From Dolomedes plantarius (lineage: Eukaryota > Arthropoda > Arachnida > Araneae > Dolomedidae): DNA of 64,000 bases. This document shows, in pieces, positions 49,172 to 59,784 of the stretch. Within the stretch, counting starts at the first letter, position 1. Each line of letters starts with the position of its first letter. The position numbers and the translations under genes were made by a program. The DNA lies in the NCBI GenBank assembly GCA_907164885.2, contig OU015495.1, forward strand, positions 97,642,332 through 97,706,331, written 5' to 3'. The notes below the pieces were generated by a model. The model ran no database searches. It was not told where the DNA came from and was given only the letters and a program-made list of their open reading frames with translations.

Positions 49172-49620
49172 CAGTAGTGCCTCGACTTAATAGTTTAATT
49201 CGTTCCATGACGGAGCTCGTAACTCAAAATACTTGTATCTTGAATCAAATTTCCCCACTGAAATGAAGGGAAATGCCTTTAATTCGCTCCGAGGTCCCCC
49301 AGAACACCGCAATTTTTTGTTACATTTATTTAAATAAGAAAAATGTGCTTATAAATGACGGACATTGTATATAAACGGAATACAATAGAATGCACTGCAA
49401 TAATCTTGTTTTATTCAGTGTAATGTCCGACATTTACCTTGGAGATCAGACTTGAAGATGTTGATGGAAGAGGAGTAGAAAGGCTGAACTGAATAGTTAA
49501 ATTTTATTCGTTGATTTTTTACCTTTTCGCCACGCTTTCCTCATTTTTGTCTGCAGGGGATTTCGATAAAATCTTGTCCAATGAGGTTTGTTTCAGCCTC
49601 CCTTTCAGAATGTTTCTGAA
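49172..49620 (-). mobile_element. Left end of a pogo/Tigger-like element, truncated
   Basis: After TA (49170-49171) it begins cagtagtgcctcgacttaat, then aattcgttccatgacggagc and tcgtaactcaaaa, the terminal and subterminal pattern of a common arthropod Tigger group. The reverse strand near 49500-49610 reads like a transposase tail but is not open. The other end is missing, cut near the following repeat C copy. Confidence 0.5.
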
Positions 49621-49719
49621 ATGAGTTACGGACGCGTTATGCAGGCACAAATAGCAGCTCTGCAAACGGCTAACAAAAACACGATGATGGCACCCATGGG
49701 GAGAATGTGTAATCTAAAT

Positions 49720-50127
49720 AAAAGTTTTCTTTTTGTCCGATATGTGTTGTCATCAGTGAACGGTGCCTTGCCTCTGTCATATGCTAATTTCCTCCATGCG
49801 CTCCGATCATGTTTTTGTAGGCCCTTCGCAGAGCTGATTTTTGTTCGTGCATGACGCGTCCGTTTTTGTAATACACGTACCGTTCTAACGCTATTTATGG
49901 GTTTCGCATGCGTTGAGAATTTTGCGACGGGAAAAAAGTGGGCGTTGCCATTCGAAAATTTCGAGTTTCTGTAGCTATAACCGCAACCGTGAGCGCCACT
50001 TTGTTGCCGTTCGCAAAATCCCGAGATCATACCTCTGAATAACTATATATGAAATCTCATGTTGGCCGGTTGAACGGAACAGCCGCTAGAGGTCCATATA
50101 TCGGCAAAGGTTTTTGGGACCACCCTG
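49720..50127 (+). mobile_element. Repeat C, copy 1 (CAGGGTGG-ended element)
   Basis: Matches copy 2 over nearly its whole length: tctgtcatatgc, agtgggcgttgccattcgaa, gagcgccactttgttgc, tcatacctctgaataactat, and the end ggaccaccctg followed by TA. Reversed, the end reads cagggtggtc, a transposon-like terminus. The opposite end is absent. Confidence 0.65.
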
Positions 50128-50789
50128 TATATTACGTAAATGCGGCGGAAAGGAAACGAATTGCACATTTATTTGCAAATAAATTCGCAAGAAGTCCCAT
50201 AATAAAATTGTTTACAGACATAACCACGTTCTGTCCTTTCCCGGAACGCTGCGCTAAAACAGAAAAGAAGTGCCGAAGAAGACCATTGAGGTACAAAAAT
50301 AATCTCTTAGTAGAATAACACAGACGGTGATTAATCGCATAAACACTGCGTCAGTAAATACGAAGCCTGTTCAAGTTTCAGAAATCTCACAAGGTCCAAT
50401 TAATTACATTTCTACCATTCCTAGAATATCTTTTTCCTTAGAATTCCTGCGGAAATGAACGTTTCTATAGTTTTGTCTCTAGGAGTTACCGAATATTTCA
50501 AATGGCCTGGGCAGGCGAGGGGAAAAAATCGATGGGGGTTTAGTATCTTTTGTTTAACAATTAATTTGAGGTATGTGCCTACGTTCGAAGCAATTTTTTT
50601 TTCAAATATATACAGTATTGATTAAATACATATATATTTTAGTGCAAATGTAATATAAAATCCTGAAAGTAAATATAATTTTGGTAAAAATTTCACAACA
50701 TTTTAAAATATAGGGAATTTGTACATTTTAGGGCTTACGCCGGGGTCCCTACACTCCATTCAAATAAATATATTTTAATTTCCTTTATA
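50128..50789. other. No recognisable feature
   Basis: Between the two C copies; AT-rich. Nothing supportable. Confidence 0.45.
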
Positions 50790-51228
50790 CTACATACAAG
50801 TTTTCTTTTGTCCGATCTGTGGAGTCATCAGTGATTGGTGTCTTGACTCTGTCATATGCAAACTTCCTCCGTGTGCCCCGATCGCGTTTCTGTAGGCCGT
50901 TCCCAGAACTGTTTTTTGTGCGTGCATAACACGTCCGTTTTTATTTATTTATTTTTTTATTTATTTGTTATGCACGTGCCGTTCCAACGCTATTATGGTT
51001 TTCGCATGCGCTGAGAATTTTGCAACAGGAAAAAGTGGGCGTTGCCATTCGAAAATTTCGAGTTTCTGTATCTATAACAGTATCCGTGAGCGCCACTTTG
51101 TTGCTGCTCACAAAATCCCGAGCTCATACCTCTGAATAACTATATCTAAAATCTCATCTCGATCGGTTGAAAGAAACGGCCGCTAGAAGTCCATAGTATA
51201 TCGGCAAAGTTTTTGTATGACCACCCTG
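50790..51228 (+). mobile_element. Repeat C, copy 2
   Basis: Same order of landmarks as copy 1, ending gaccaccctg then TA (51229-51230). It has a ~30-bp tttattta-rich insertion at about 50940-50970. Confidence 0.65.
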
Positions 51229-51326
51229 TACTATTGTGACACTTACCGGTGTTCTGAAGCAAAATTTTTGCAATATTTCTAAAAATCACTGAAACATACC
51301 ATAAAACATATCGTTGGTTACCTCTT

Positions 51327-51392
51327 TTGTATGTATATATGTGTTATGTATATACGTATCTATGTACGTATATGTATATATATATATATAGA
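51327..51392. repeat. TA/TG-rich tract shared with 54764-54825
   Basis: tgtgttatgtatatacgtat here and tgtgttatgtataaacgtat at about 54777-54796 lie outside the block of insertions between them. Confidence 0.5.
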
Positions 51393-51401
51393 AAATTGAT
51401 T

Positions 51402-51812
51402 TGTGAGAGATGGAGGCTTCGACCTGAACGAATTTTATTCCGTTGGGCTTAAGCGTCCAATAGGAAAGCTTTGCGCGCGCGTGACGTCACCTTTTCGGAG
51501 AGCATTTGAAGCTCACTCACAGACCCCCCGCGTGAGATGGACAAGAAAAGTCGTACCTACATCCCCGCTTCGCGTTTTTATCGAATTCTCTAAACGAATT
51601 GGGATATTTCGGAGTCTCCATCTCACAGGTGAACCATGCTCTGTAGTGAAACCTTAATTTACCTTCCTCGTAAATTTGTAAATTGTAAATAGCGTGATGG
51701 CTTTTCTTTATGTGTTTAATACTAAATAAAATGTTAGTTTAGATATTAATCTTTTTATTCTTTTCGTATAATTATTTCCGTAAAGTTACTTACCCCTAGA
51801 CGCCGTCCTACA
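51402..51812 (+). mobile_element. Possible solo LTR
   Basis: Begins tgtgagagatggaggc and ends cgccgtcctaca. It has promoter-like motifs (ccaatagg near 51458, tgacgtcacc near 51480) and then aataaaatg (about 51724), in the order of an LTR. It is flanked by TA-rich sequence on both sides, so no duplication can be shown. Confidence 0.4.
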
Positions 51813-51832
51813 TATATCTATACACTGCTGGC

Positions 51833-53230
51833 CACCCAAATTGCAACACCAAGAAGTACAAGAGATATCACAACAAAATTTATTTTGTAGATAACATGTT
51901 GACCAAGAATCAAATGATTAAATTTATAGACTTCTGTGAAGTGTGGTTCCTGCCGAAATCAGTAGCCAGAGTAGCCGCCATTGTTGGAGATCACCGCTGC
52001 CACACGCCTCGGCATTGATTTAAAGAGACTTTGGATGAGTTCTTGGGGTACAGCAGACCAAGCAGCTTCCACACGTTGCCAAAGTTGATCTGCTGTGCCA
52101 GCTGGGGATGGAATCTGGGTCAATCGTAGAGCAACCATGGACCACATGTTTTCTATAGGCGAAAGATCCGGAGAGCGAGGAGGCCAGGGAAGCATCTCAA
52201 TCTGGCGATTGACGAAGAACCGTTGGACATTGCGTGCCACGTGTGGTAGCGCATTATCCTGATGAAATATGGCTGTGGGCAAGCCCTGAAGGTAAGGAAG
52301 GACAACTGGATCCAACACCACGGAGATGTAGCGCTGGCTGTTTAAAGTACCGGCAATGCGTACTAGAGGTGTGCGAGAGTGATATCCAATACCGCCCCAT
52401 ACCATAATACCCGGTGTAGGACCAGTGTGGCGGTGCATAACGCAGCTGTTCAGCATCCTCTCTTCACGGTGTCTCCAGACTCGAATGCGACCATCGTGGT
52501 GTTGCAGACAGAAGCGTGACTCGTCAGTAAAGACAATTTCATTCCATTCTGCCGTCCACATCCTTCTGTCATCGCACCATTGGCGGTGGAAACGTCTGTG
52601 GTTCTGCGTCAAGGGTAGACAAAGCAATGGACGTCTTGCGGACAGACCACTCTGCTGTAAACGGCGTTGAATGGTACGCGCAGACACTGGATGTTGCGTT
52701 ACAGACTGCATGTGCTGTGCTATGGTTCGTGATGTGACTGAGCGATCCGTCACTGCTATGCTCACAATTTGCCTGTCATCACGTGAAGTGGTGCGCTGAG
52801 GCGGATGCGATCGAACACGCCGGTCCGTCGTACCCCCCTGCATCCAACGATCACATATCCGCATTACACTTGTTTGGTTTCGTCCAACACGACTACCGAT
52901 TTCCCTGAAATAATCCACAATCTCGGTAGGCCACTATCCTTCCTCTGTCGAACTCGGATACTTGATCAAAAGATGATCGCTGTTTTCGACGAGGCATAAT
53001 TGATCGGGTTTTTTTTAAAAACCACAAGAAAAACACAATTGCCGAACTTGAAATCATCGAAATCTCCAAGCCTTAAATAGCGTTTTGAAGTGGCGCCACA
53101 GGCGCGCGTGATGTGCGTCTGCGCTGAAATTCTAATCATTTGCATATCCCACCTCCGCTAATGCATGTTGTAAATTTCATGTTATTTGCATGTTTCCTTC
53201 AGGGTGTTGCATTTACAGTGGCCAGCAGTG
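51833..53230 (-). mobile_element. Tc1-like transposon (same family as 34481-35890)
   Basis: TA at 51831-51832 and 53231-53232, ends cactgctggccac and gtggccagcagtg. The element is 1398 bp and in opposite orientation to the other copy. Confidence 0.93.
51959..52997 (-). pseudogene. Tc1-family transposase, DD34E, nearly intact (copy 2)
   Basis: The original ATG is at 52997-52995 (MPRRKQ..., as in copy 1). A 2-bp deletion near 52920 (just after RDCG) shifts the frame inside HTH 1. From MDYFREIGSRVGRNQTSVMR (52918) the frame is open for 319 residues to the stop at 51959. All catalytic blocks are present: FTDESRFCLQ, FHQDNALPH and LSPIENMWSM, with 34 residues between D2 and E, ending SNNGGYSGY. 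Compared with copy 1 it has no central frameshift and no HTH stop, so one 2-bp lesion is its only visible defect. The first HTH is needed for end recognition in Tc1 proteins, so an internal-start product would probably be inactive. Confidence 0.93.
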
Positions 53231-53475
53231 TATATATGTCAAAATTTTGACGCATATTGGTTTTTATTTAACTGTTTACTGCTTGCCCAAGCGATACAGA
53301 CTGGATTTGGTGCACTGTCAAAATTATAACTCGCGATGGCGGATAGTTTTAGCGTCTGAAATTTTGCTTTCTGGAGGACCGTTATAGAGGAACGTTATCC
53401 TACTTTAAAATACTGATTTTTTTTAATTATCTCTTTATAAGTACAGGTACCTTTAAAATTATTAAATTATGTATA

Positions 53476-54763
53476 CAGAGGCTGTTCGCACATTTTTTAG
53501 ACGATTTTGGTAAGCGGTAATAAAAAAGCGTTTGCCGCAAAAGAAATAATTGCAATTGTACTATGTTTTTAAAAGTCAAAATTATCGTCTGCGGCTTGAA
53601 AGTTTTCTTTTTATTCAAAAGGGCATTTTTAACAAAGCAGTGGTTCGAAGGATACATTTATGCTCTTTCCGAAGAGAAATATGCATACTCCGTTATTCAA
53701 AAACGATGTGAGAGTCATGGTTTTGTGATATCTAAAGTGTCGATAGTTAATATCGTCAACAAGAAAGGAAAAAAACGTCAAATTGGAGCCTCAAGTGGGA
53801 CATTACAAATTCCAAACAAGTATCCAAGGAAAAAACGGACATCTTCGACTATTGCAAAGTTACGTTGTTTAATGTTAAAAGAAAATCCCCTAGTCAAAGG
53901 ACAGTTGCAAAATCATTAAAATGCTCGGTGTCCACTGTAAACAAAATGATAAACGTTGATTTAAATCTTAAGAAAGCGAAAAAACGCAATGTGCATCGTC
54001 TTCTTCCAAATCATATCGCTGAACGCAGGACACGCTGCAGAATTCTATATGAGAAACACTTATCCAAAGAAAAATGGAAAACAATTGTCACAATAGATGA
54101 ATCATGGGTGTATTTAAATGATTGCAACAAAAAAAGAGTAATTTATTATCATAAAAGGGGAGAAAAAAATTTAAGTACATGGTTCAAAAAATCGAAAGAA
54201 AGTTTTTCTAAGGGATTCATGATTGTTGCTGGTTTTTCTTATAATGGCAAGTTAAAAATAAAGAGAGTGGGAAAAAATGTCAAGATTAACTCCAAATACT
54301 ATCAGGAACATATTTTATCGCCAATTTTTCTGAATGAAATACCATCTCTTTACCCACAGTGCCATCAATCTGTGAGACTCCACCAGGACACATCAAAATC
54401 CACTGTAAATTTCCTAAAAGAAATGGAACAAAGTACTGGTATCAAGGCCATACCCTTCACTGATATCCCTACTAAATCTCCCGATGTATCACCTATGGAT
54501 TTTTGTGCTTTCGGACTTTTAAAATCTGCATTATCCAAACGTCGTCCCAAAACCCTTACAGGACTCTGGAAAGCTGTTCAGGAGGAATGGGTTAGAATAC
54601 CTCTTCTGACACTTCAAAAGGCATTATTATCCTGGAAATTGCGGTGTCGAAAGATAGTTCAGAATAAGGGATGTCAAATAGAACATTTAAAACACAAGAA
54701 TTTTATGTAATTTAGTTTTGTGAATACAATATACATCGTCTAAAAATGTGTGAACAGCCTCTG
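53476..54763 (+). mobile_element. mariner-like transposon, DD36D type
   Basis: TA at 53474-53475 and 54764-54765. Inverted ends cagaggctgttcgcacattt and cagaggctgttcacacattt (reversed) continue ttagacgat. The element is 1288 bp, the usual mariner size, with one transposase gene. Confidence 0.9.
53563..54710 (+). pseudogene. mariner-superfamily transposase, spacing DD36D, one frameshift
   Basis: Two overlapping frames join at about 53880-53890 by a single-base slip in an A-rich run. The N-terminal part (start uncertain; ATG at 53563) has an HTH-like region WFEGYIYALSEEKYAYSVIQ and a basic linker KKGKKRQ. After the slip come SQRTVAKSLKCSVSTVNKMI (second HTH) and the catalytic domain: VTIDESWVYL (D1), VRLHQDTSKSTV (D2), KSPDVSPMDFCAFGLLKSAL (third residue D). 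Counting gives 36 residues between D2 and the last D, against 34 in classical mariner. A D at the third position and the SPDxSPMDF block place it nearer mariner than Tc1. It ends NKGCQIEHLKHKNFM, TAA at 54708-54710. The 281-residue second frame is otherwise uninterrupted. Confidence 0.82.
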
Positions 54764-54836
54764 TATATGTATGTATGTGTTATGTATAAACGTATCTATA
54801 TATATGTCCGTATATATAAGTATATAGGTAACTCTA

Positions 54837-56370
54837 GGATAGATGGCCATAGATTTAAATATTGAAATAAAAATTCCTAGAATGCAAACACAAGAAATAT
54901 TTATGCATATTTAAAATTCTTATACATATACTCATCATATTTTGGGCAAAATATAATTAAACATTGAGAACAAAAAGTGGGAAACATAGTTTGAAATTAA
55001 AATGAAGATGGCCATCTCTACTTTAAGCCGAGGAGAGATGGCCATCCAATGAAGTTAAAATAGCAAAAAACAACACATTTCATATAGTTAATCATGAAAG
55101 ACATATAGCAATTTGTAAAAATGCATTTATATCACGGAAAATGAGTAAATAAAATGCGAATAAACAACATTTGAAGTAATATTACAAATCTTCACTTTTC
55201 GTAAAATTTACCACATTTTTGTCAAAGGTCTTGATAGTTTGTACACGTTTCGTGGAATCACTTTATGCATTTTATCCAGTCATCCTTTTTGGTTGTGGTA
55301 TTGTATTCTTGTCCACAACCAACACAGTGATCCTCATCAAATTCTATTCCCTCGGAATCTGTAGAAACTGATAATTTCAAATGTATTTCATCTTCTTCGC
55401 TACTGGAAGTGTCGTGTTTTTGTTTGTTGTCACTTGTATATTAAAACGGTGCTTTATATCCAATTTTTTTGCAAATTTAAAGGCGAGAATTCTCACATCA
55501 TCTCGAGTAAATGGAAATTCTTGTTTCTGAATTCGTTTAATCTGTTTTACTAATCTTTCTTCGTCTTCTTTTCCAAACATCGGACCAGGACCCATGAATT
55601 TTTGGTCTTCAATCGACGCTCCAAAAATCTTGCGTGGAATGTGCAATACTACAAGCGCTCATTTTACCAAATATGATCCCGTTTGCACAACATCCATTGC
55701 CTTACACAAATCATTATGACTCCAGGTTCCTCGGATTGAATGAGGCTTTCTTGTGTATTTATTCGGCATCTTGAAAAACTGGAAAAAAATCGTTTGGCAT
55801 ATTATATTATTATTATTATTATTGAAATATTTATATTAGTTATAATTCAAACAATTATATCCATTTATATAATTATGAACATAAAAGTTATATAATTTTT
55901 TTAAATATAATTAAACTTAGTTAAAATTCTCACTCCAAATAATTTTGAAATATTGATTAAAGGTGGTCATCTCTCCTCGATTTTATGTGGCCATCTATCC
56001 TGAAATTGAAGGACAGATGTCCATCCAATTTAAAGCGTCACTCCGCCATTGTACGTCTTTGTTTTAGGTTTAGAAACAAAGATTGGATTATATAAGTGCC
56101 TTAAAAGTCCGTAAAGTAAACAAAAAATTGTAACGTACGTATTGAAAAACATTCAGATACCTAACTCAACAAATATTTTCAACCACTAAATTAAATAAAC
56201 ATTAAAATTTCACTTAATTTTTATAATCGAAAAACACAGCTGTACCTTGCAATGAATGAACTCGTTGAACATTTCCTACAAAAAAAGTTTAAACTGCCAT
56301 TTATGATCAAGTTTTGGAAATATTTAGACTGTCCATCTCTCCTCTATGGCCATCTATCCTAGAGTTACCC
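54837..56370 (-). mobile_element. Tigger/pogo-like element lacking its catalytic core
   Basis: Inverted ends ggtaactctaggatagatgg / gggtaactctaggatagatg (reversed, one G missing on the left) with TA outside (54835-54836, 56371-56372). The word gatggccatc or close variants recurs several times near both ends (about 54839, 55006, 55028; 55966-56033, 56330-56356), like repeated transposase-binding sites. The element is 1534 bp. Confidence 0.75.
55192..55769 (-). pseudogene. Tigger-like transposase: N-terminus joined to C-terminal zinc finger, DDE deleted
   Basis: The minus strand starts ATG at 55769 (MPNKYTRKPHSIRGTWSHND), the usual opening of Tigger-type proteins with a psq-like HTH. A frameshift follows near 55670, then IPRKIFGASIEDQKFMGPGP and FGKEDEERLVKQIKRIQKQE, the CENP-B-like second DNA-binding region, up to KLDIKHRFN. 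At about 55460 the protein switches to another frame: SDNKQKHDTSSSEEDEIH, then DEDHCVGCGQEYNTTTKKDD, WIKCIK, HETC and KCGK. The C-x2-C, W-x-C, H-x2-C, C order is that of a PHD-like finger seen at the end of some Tigger relatives. The whole DDE domain that should lie between is absent. An internal TAG/TGA and frameshifts confirm decay. Family assignment is from memory of motif order. Confidence 0.68.
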
Positions 56371-56469
56371 TATATATAAAATACAAATAGCTTAGCTTTT
56401 ATGTCAAAACACAGTTAGTAATATGTAGAACACTACTGCAAAATTTCATTGAAATATATTTTAAACTTT

Positions 56470-57583
56470 TTAAATACACTCATGGACAAAAAAATTAGCG
56501 CACCAAGAAGGAGTGGTCAAAATGAAACGAAATTTTACATACGTAATGACTACTTTGATATAAGTAAATGATAAGAAAATCAAAGAAGAAGGATAATTTA
56601 TTTCAGATAAAAAGGCAAAAGAACGGAGGAGTAAATACTCCGTTGGACCCCTTCTAGCGCGAATGCACGATGCGATACGATCGGACATTGAGTCATACAA
56701 GTTCTGTATGATGTCTTGAGACATTTCGTTCCATATTTGCTGTAACCTTGCCTCTAGTTCATTCAAACTCGTGGGATGCCCAACTCGTCGTCCCAAAGGA
56801 TCCCAGATATGCTCGATTGGAGACAAATCTGGGGATCGGGCAGGCCAAGGAAGGGTAGTAACAGTGCGGAGACAGTCTTGTGACACCCTTGCCGTATGAG
56901 GCCGAGCATTGTCTTGTTGAAAAATGGCTCCTGGGAGCCGTTGCATGAGTGGCAACACATGTGGTTGCAGGATTTCATGAACATACCGCTGGGCTGTCAT
57001 GGTGCCACGGAACAATACTAGGGGTGACCGTGTATTGTAGGCAATGGCACCCCATACCATCACACCAGCTGTGGGAGCGATGTGTCGCTGTACAGCAAAG
57101 GCAGGATTGAAGCGTTCACCACGGGCTCTCTACACACGAACACGATTGTCATCACTGCCGAGAATGAATCTGGATTCGTCGCTAAAGACGACCTGGTTCC
57201 ATTCCGCTGCAGTCCAGTTTCCTCGTGCGCGACAAAACTCCAAACGGAGGCGTCGATGGGTGGGCGTCAAGGGCAGCACACGTAATGGGCACAGCGATAC
57301 CAACTGTCCTTCAGCCAGGCGCCTTCGTATGGTTCGAGAAGACACAGAGGTCCCTAGTGAAGGTGCTACCTGTGCCTGGATGGCGGCCGATGAAGCAGTT
57401 GGCTGTACTCGTGCATTTCTTACGATGTAGCGGTCTTCTCGAAGACTGGTCTGTCGAGGGCGTCCTGAGCCTGGTCTTCGTGTACATGACATCTCTCGGG
57501 TCCACTGGTCCCAACACCTCCTCACAACCCCTCTCAAACTGCGACAACTGCTTATATTGTCTTCGAACACGGCGTAATGGCAT
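56470..57583 (-). pseudogene. Tc1-family transposase with HTH deletion, one stop and a lost terminator
   Basis: The minus strand starts ATG at 57583 (MPLRRVRRQYKQLSQFERG). The first HTH is then largely deleted with a frame change, and the sequence resumes RRCWDQWTREMSCTRRPGSG and RPRQTSLREDR. The second region QVAPSLGTSVSSRTIRRRL is intact. Catalytic blocks: FSDESRF (D1), a TAG at 57132-57130 replacing the usual W after NRVRV, GVMVWGAIAYNTRSPLV, IFQQDNARPH (D2) and LSPIEHIWD (E). Only 32 residues lie between D2 and E in this copy. The normal stop after RGPTEY is missing, and the frame reads through the TIR to a TAA at 56472-56470, outside the element. I recall closely similar proteins as very common in orb-weaver spider genomes. 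Confidence 0.9.
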
Positions 57584-57815
57584 GTCTATCTCAGCTCTTC
57601 CTTTGTAAATGATTCAGCACACTCAAACAAGCTTTGGTTACCTGTTTTATACTCCACAGAGTACGATGTTCAACGCCCTCTACCGGCTATACGTAATGCG
57701 CAATCACGCTGCATTTCTAGTCATTTGCATATCTCCCCGATATGTACCTTCATTGCAAGTTTCGTTACGATCCCGCAATTATTTCTTGGTGCGCTAATTT
57801 TTTTGTCCATGAGTG
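56477..57815 (-). mobile_element. Tc1-like transposon, third family
   Basis: TA at 56475-56476 and 57816-57817. Ends cactcatggacaaaaaaatt / agcgcaccaagaa are identical on both sides for over 30 bp. The element is 1339 bp. Confidence 0.94.
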
Positions 57816-57817
57816 TA

Positions 57818-58689
57818 ATTAGCTTTCTCGTTTACAAAAGTAACTGAAAAATATGAGTTTTCTATAAAATTCATTTAAAGATTCTACTTTCGGTCTGTTA
57901 ATATCGCTTTCCGTTTATTAAATTGACCATAAATTCTCATCCAATGATCGTACGAATAAAAAGTAAAGCAGTTTTAGAATCCTAAAAGATCGGCATTAGA
58001 AATACAGCATTACATATATATTTGTTTATCCCTTGCGAAATTGAATAAGACCGTACCGGTATCTCTAAGTATAATTTACAGAATGAAGTGTTAATCATGC
58101 GTTCATGTAGTATAAAATACTAATTGGGACAAAAATGCACCTTAATTTTCACAATATAAAAATTTTTGTAAGAAATGTATGAAAGAAAAGATTTATGCAC
58201 TTTATATATGTATATATACGGCTTTTGCTTTAAACATAGATGTACTCCCTCTATTCAGCTTTCAAGTTGTTTAGTTACATTTTTAAGAATAAGAGCAAAA
58301 TTCAAACTTTTAGCAGAAGTTTTCATTTCAAGAGACATTTTTATCAATCCTTGTTTTTTCGGTCTAAACCTAAATATCTTGTATTATACCGAAAGAAATA
58401 TTTTCCTCGTTTCAAATAAAAGAAAAAGAATTACACGAAAGAAGTTTCTTGTTTGATCTGTGCAATTATGGAGGAGAAACATTCAACAGAATAGGATTCC
58501 ATATATATATATATGAAATTGTTCCGCAAACATATCCTATCTGGAGGAGTTTTAGAGAAAGATACTTTATTTTGGCTACTCCGAGTTAAACAATGTTTTT
58601 CACAGAGAAATGACTTTTTCTTCGATATGTTCATTCCTTTATTTAGTATTTTTGAAACTTATCATACAAAGGCTTTCAGGTACTTAAAA
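57818..58689. other. No recognisable gene
   Basis: AT-rich, with a short (TA)n at 58500-58514. Open frames on both strands lack motifs. Confidence 0.5.
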
Positions 58690-58790
58690 ATACTTAGTAT
58701 GAAAAACAATATGACGTTTTCTTATTTTAATCTTTTCAGTACGGGATGGGATAACATGTGTCACAAGAATACGGGCCCGAGAATTAATTA

Positions 58791-58825
<35 letters not shown>

Positions 58826-59186
58826 GCTTGGTACAAGAAGTGCTTAAGGTAGTTTCTCCAAGATGACTTTGTTTGCTTATGTCACTTTAAAAATATCACT
58901 TTCAATGTAAAAAGTACCCAAGTCTGTACAATGGTTTAGAAAACACATTTAAAGCATCGGACAGATTTCGGTACTTCTTACATTGAAAATAATATGTTTT
59001 AAAGAGACATAAGCAAACAAAGTCATCTTGGAGAAAACTGACTTAGGCACTTCTTGTACCAAGCCACAAATTTATATATATATATATATCCCCCTTAATG
59101 GCAGTTCTTACAAAGGAGCTATGAAATTTCCCGTTCTACAGAGGAAATCGAAAAAATGGACCCCGTAAGCTAAAGGTTTAAATATG
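58690..59186 (+). repeat. Dispersed repeat D, copy 2, with (TA)n and a foldback MITE
   Basis: Flanks correspond to those of copy 1 (37146-38050) in opposite orientation: gtacgggatgggataacatg, caagaatacggg on the left and ttaatggcagttcttaca, tatgaaatttccc, cgtaagctaaaggtt on the right. The (TA)n between them (58787-58812 and 59071-59090) holds the MITE below. Confidence 0.6.
58822..59068. mobile_element. Foldback MITE in a (TA)n tract
   Basis: Arms of about 95 bp: tgtggcttggtacaagaagt, ctccaagatgactttgtttg, cttatgtc, tttcaatgtaa-aagtacc on the left and the reverse complement on the right, with a ~50-bp loop. The total is 247 bp with no coding capacity. Confidence 0.8.
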
Positions 59187-59722
59187 TTTTACAAGACCTT
59201 TACAATTTAGGAATCTCAGAATTTTGTGTGGATTTTTATGCAATAAAATATTCAAAAGTGCTGAGTTGTAAAGTTACACACTCATGCTCTTAGCTCAAGA
59301 ATCTATCAAAATAAGTAGGAGTAGTAACGGTGTTGAAAATCTTTAGCATCGAGTCCATGGATGTTAATAACAGGTACTTTCTGAAGTATACTCATGGGTG
59401 CAAATATACGATTTCTCCGTCATAATTCATGGTTCCTCTTTTTCAAGTACTATTGTCAGGGTTGTATTACAGTACTGCAACGATATAGTGTTAAAACAAA
59501 TGCCAAATATATTGTCTGTCTGTGATCACTTCTATGAAAATAGTCTGATGACTGAAATGCAGTATACAAAATGTTGCAGTTTAAAGGTCAATCGAGAAAA
59601 AAAAAATAAAACTCGTTCGCAGTTGAGCAAAACATTTTGTCAAAGTATTTGAAATAAAAGATTTTCAGTTTGAGTTGGCACACCAAAAGTGGCAATTTTT
59701 ATTAAATACTTATAAAATCATT

Positions 59723-59723
<1 letters not shown>
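59187..59723. other. No recognisable gene
   Basis: A plus-strand open frame (59398-59652) shows no recognisable motif. Confidence 0.45.

Positions 59724-59780
<57 letters not shown>
59724..59780. repeat. (TG)n(TA)n microsatellite
   Basis: About 12 TG units followed by about 16 TA units. Confidence 0.95.
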
Positions 59781-59784
<4 letters not shown>

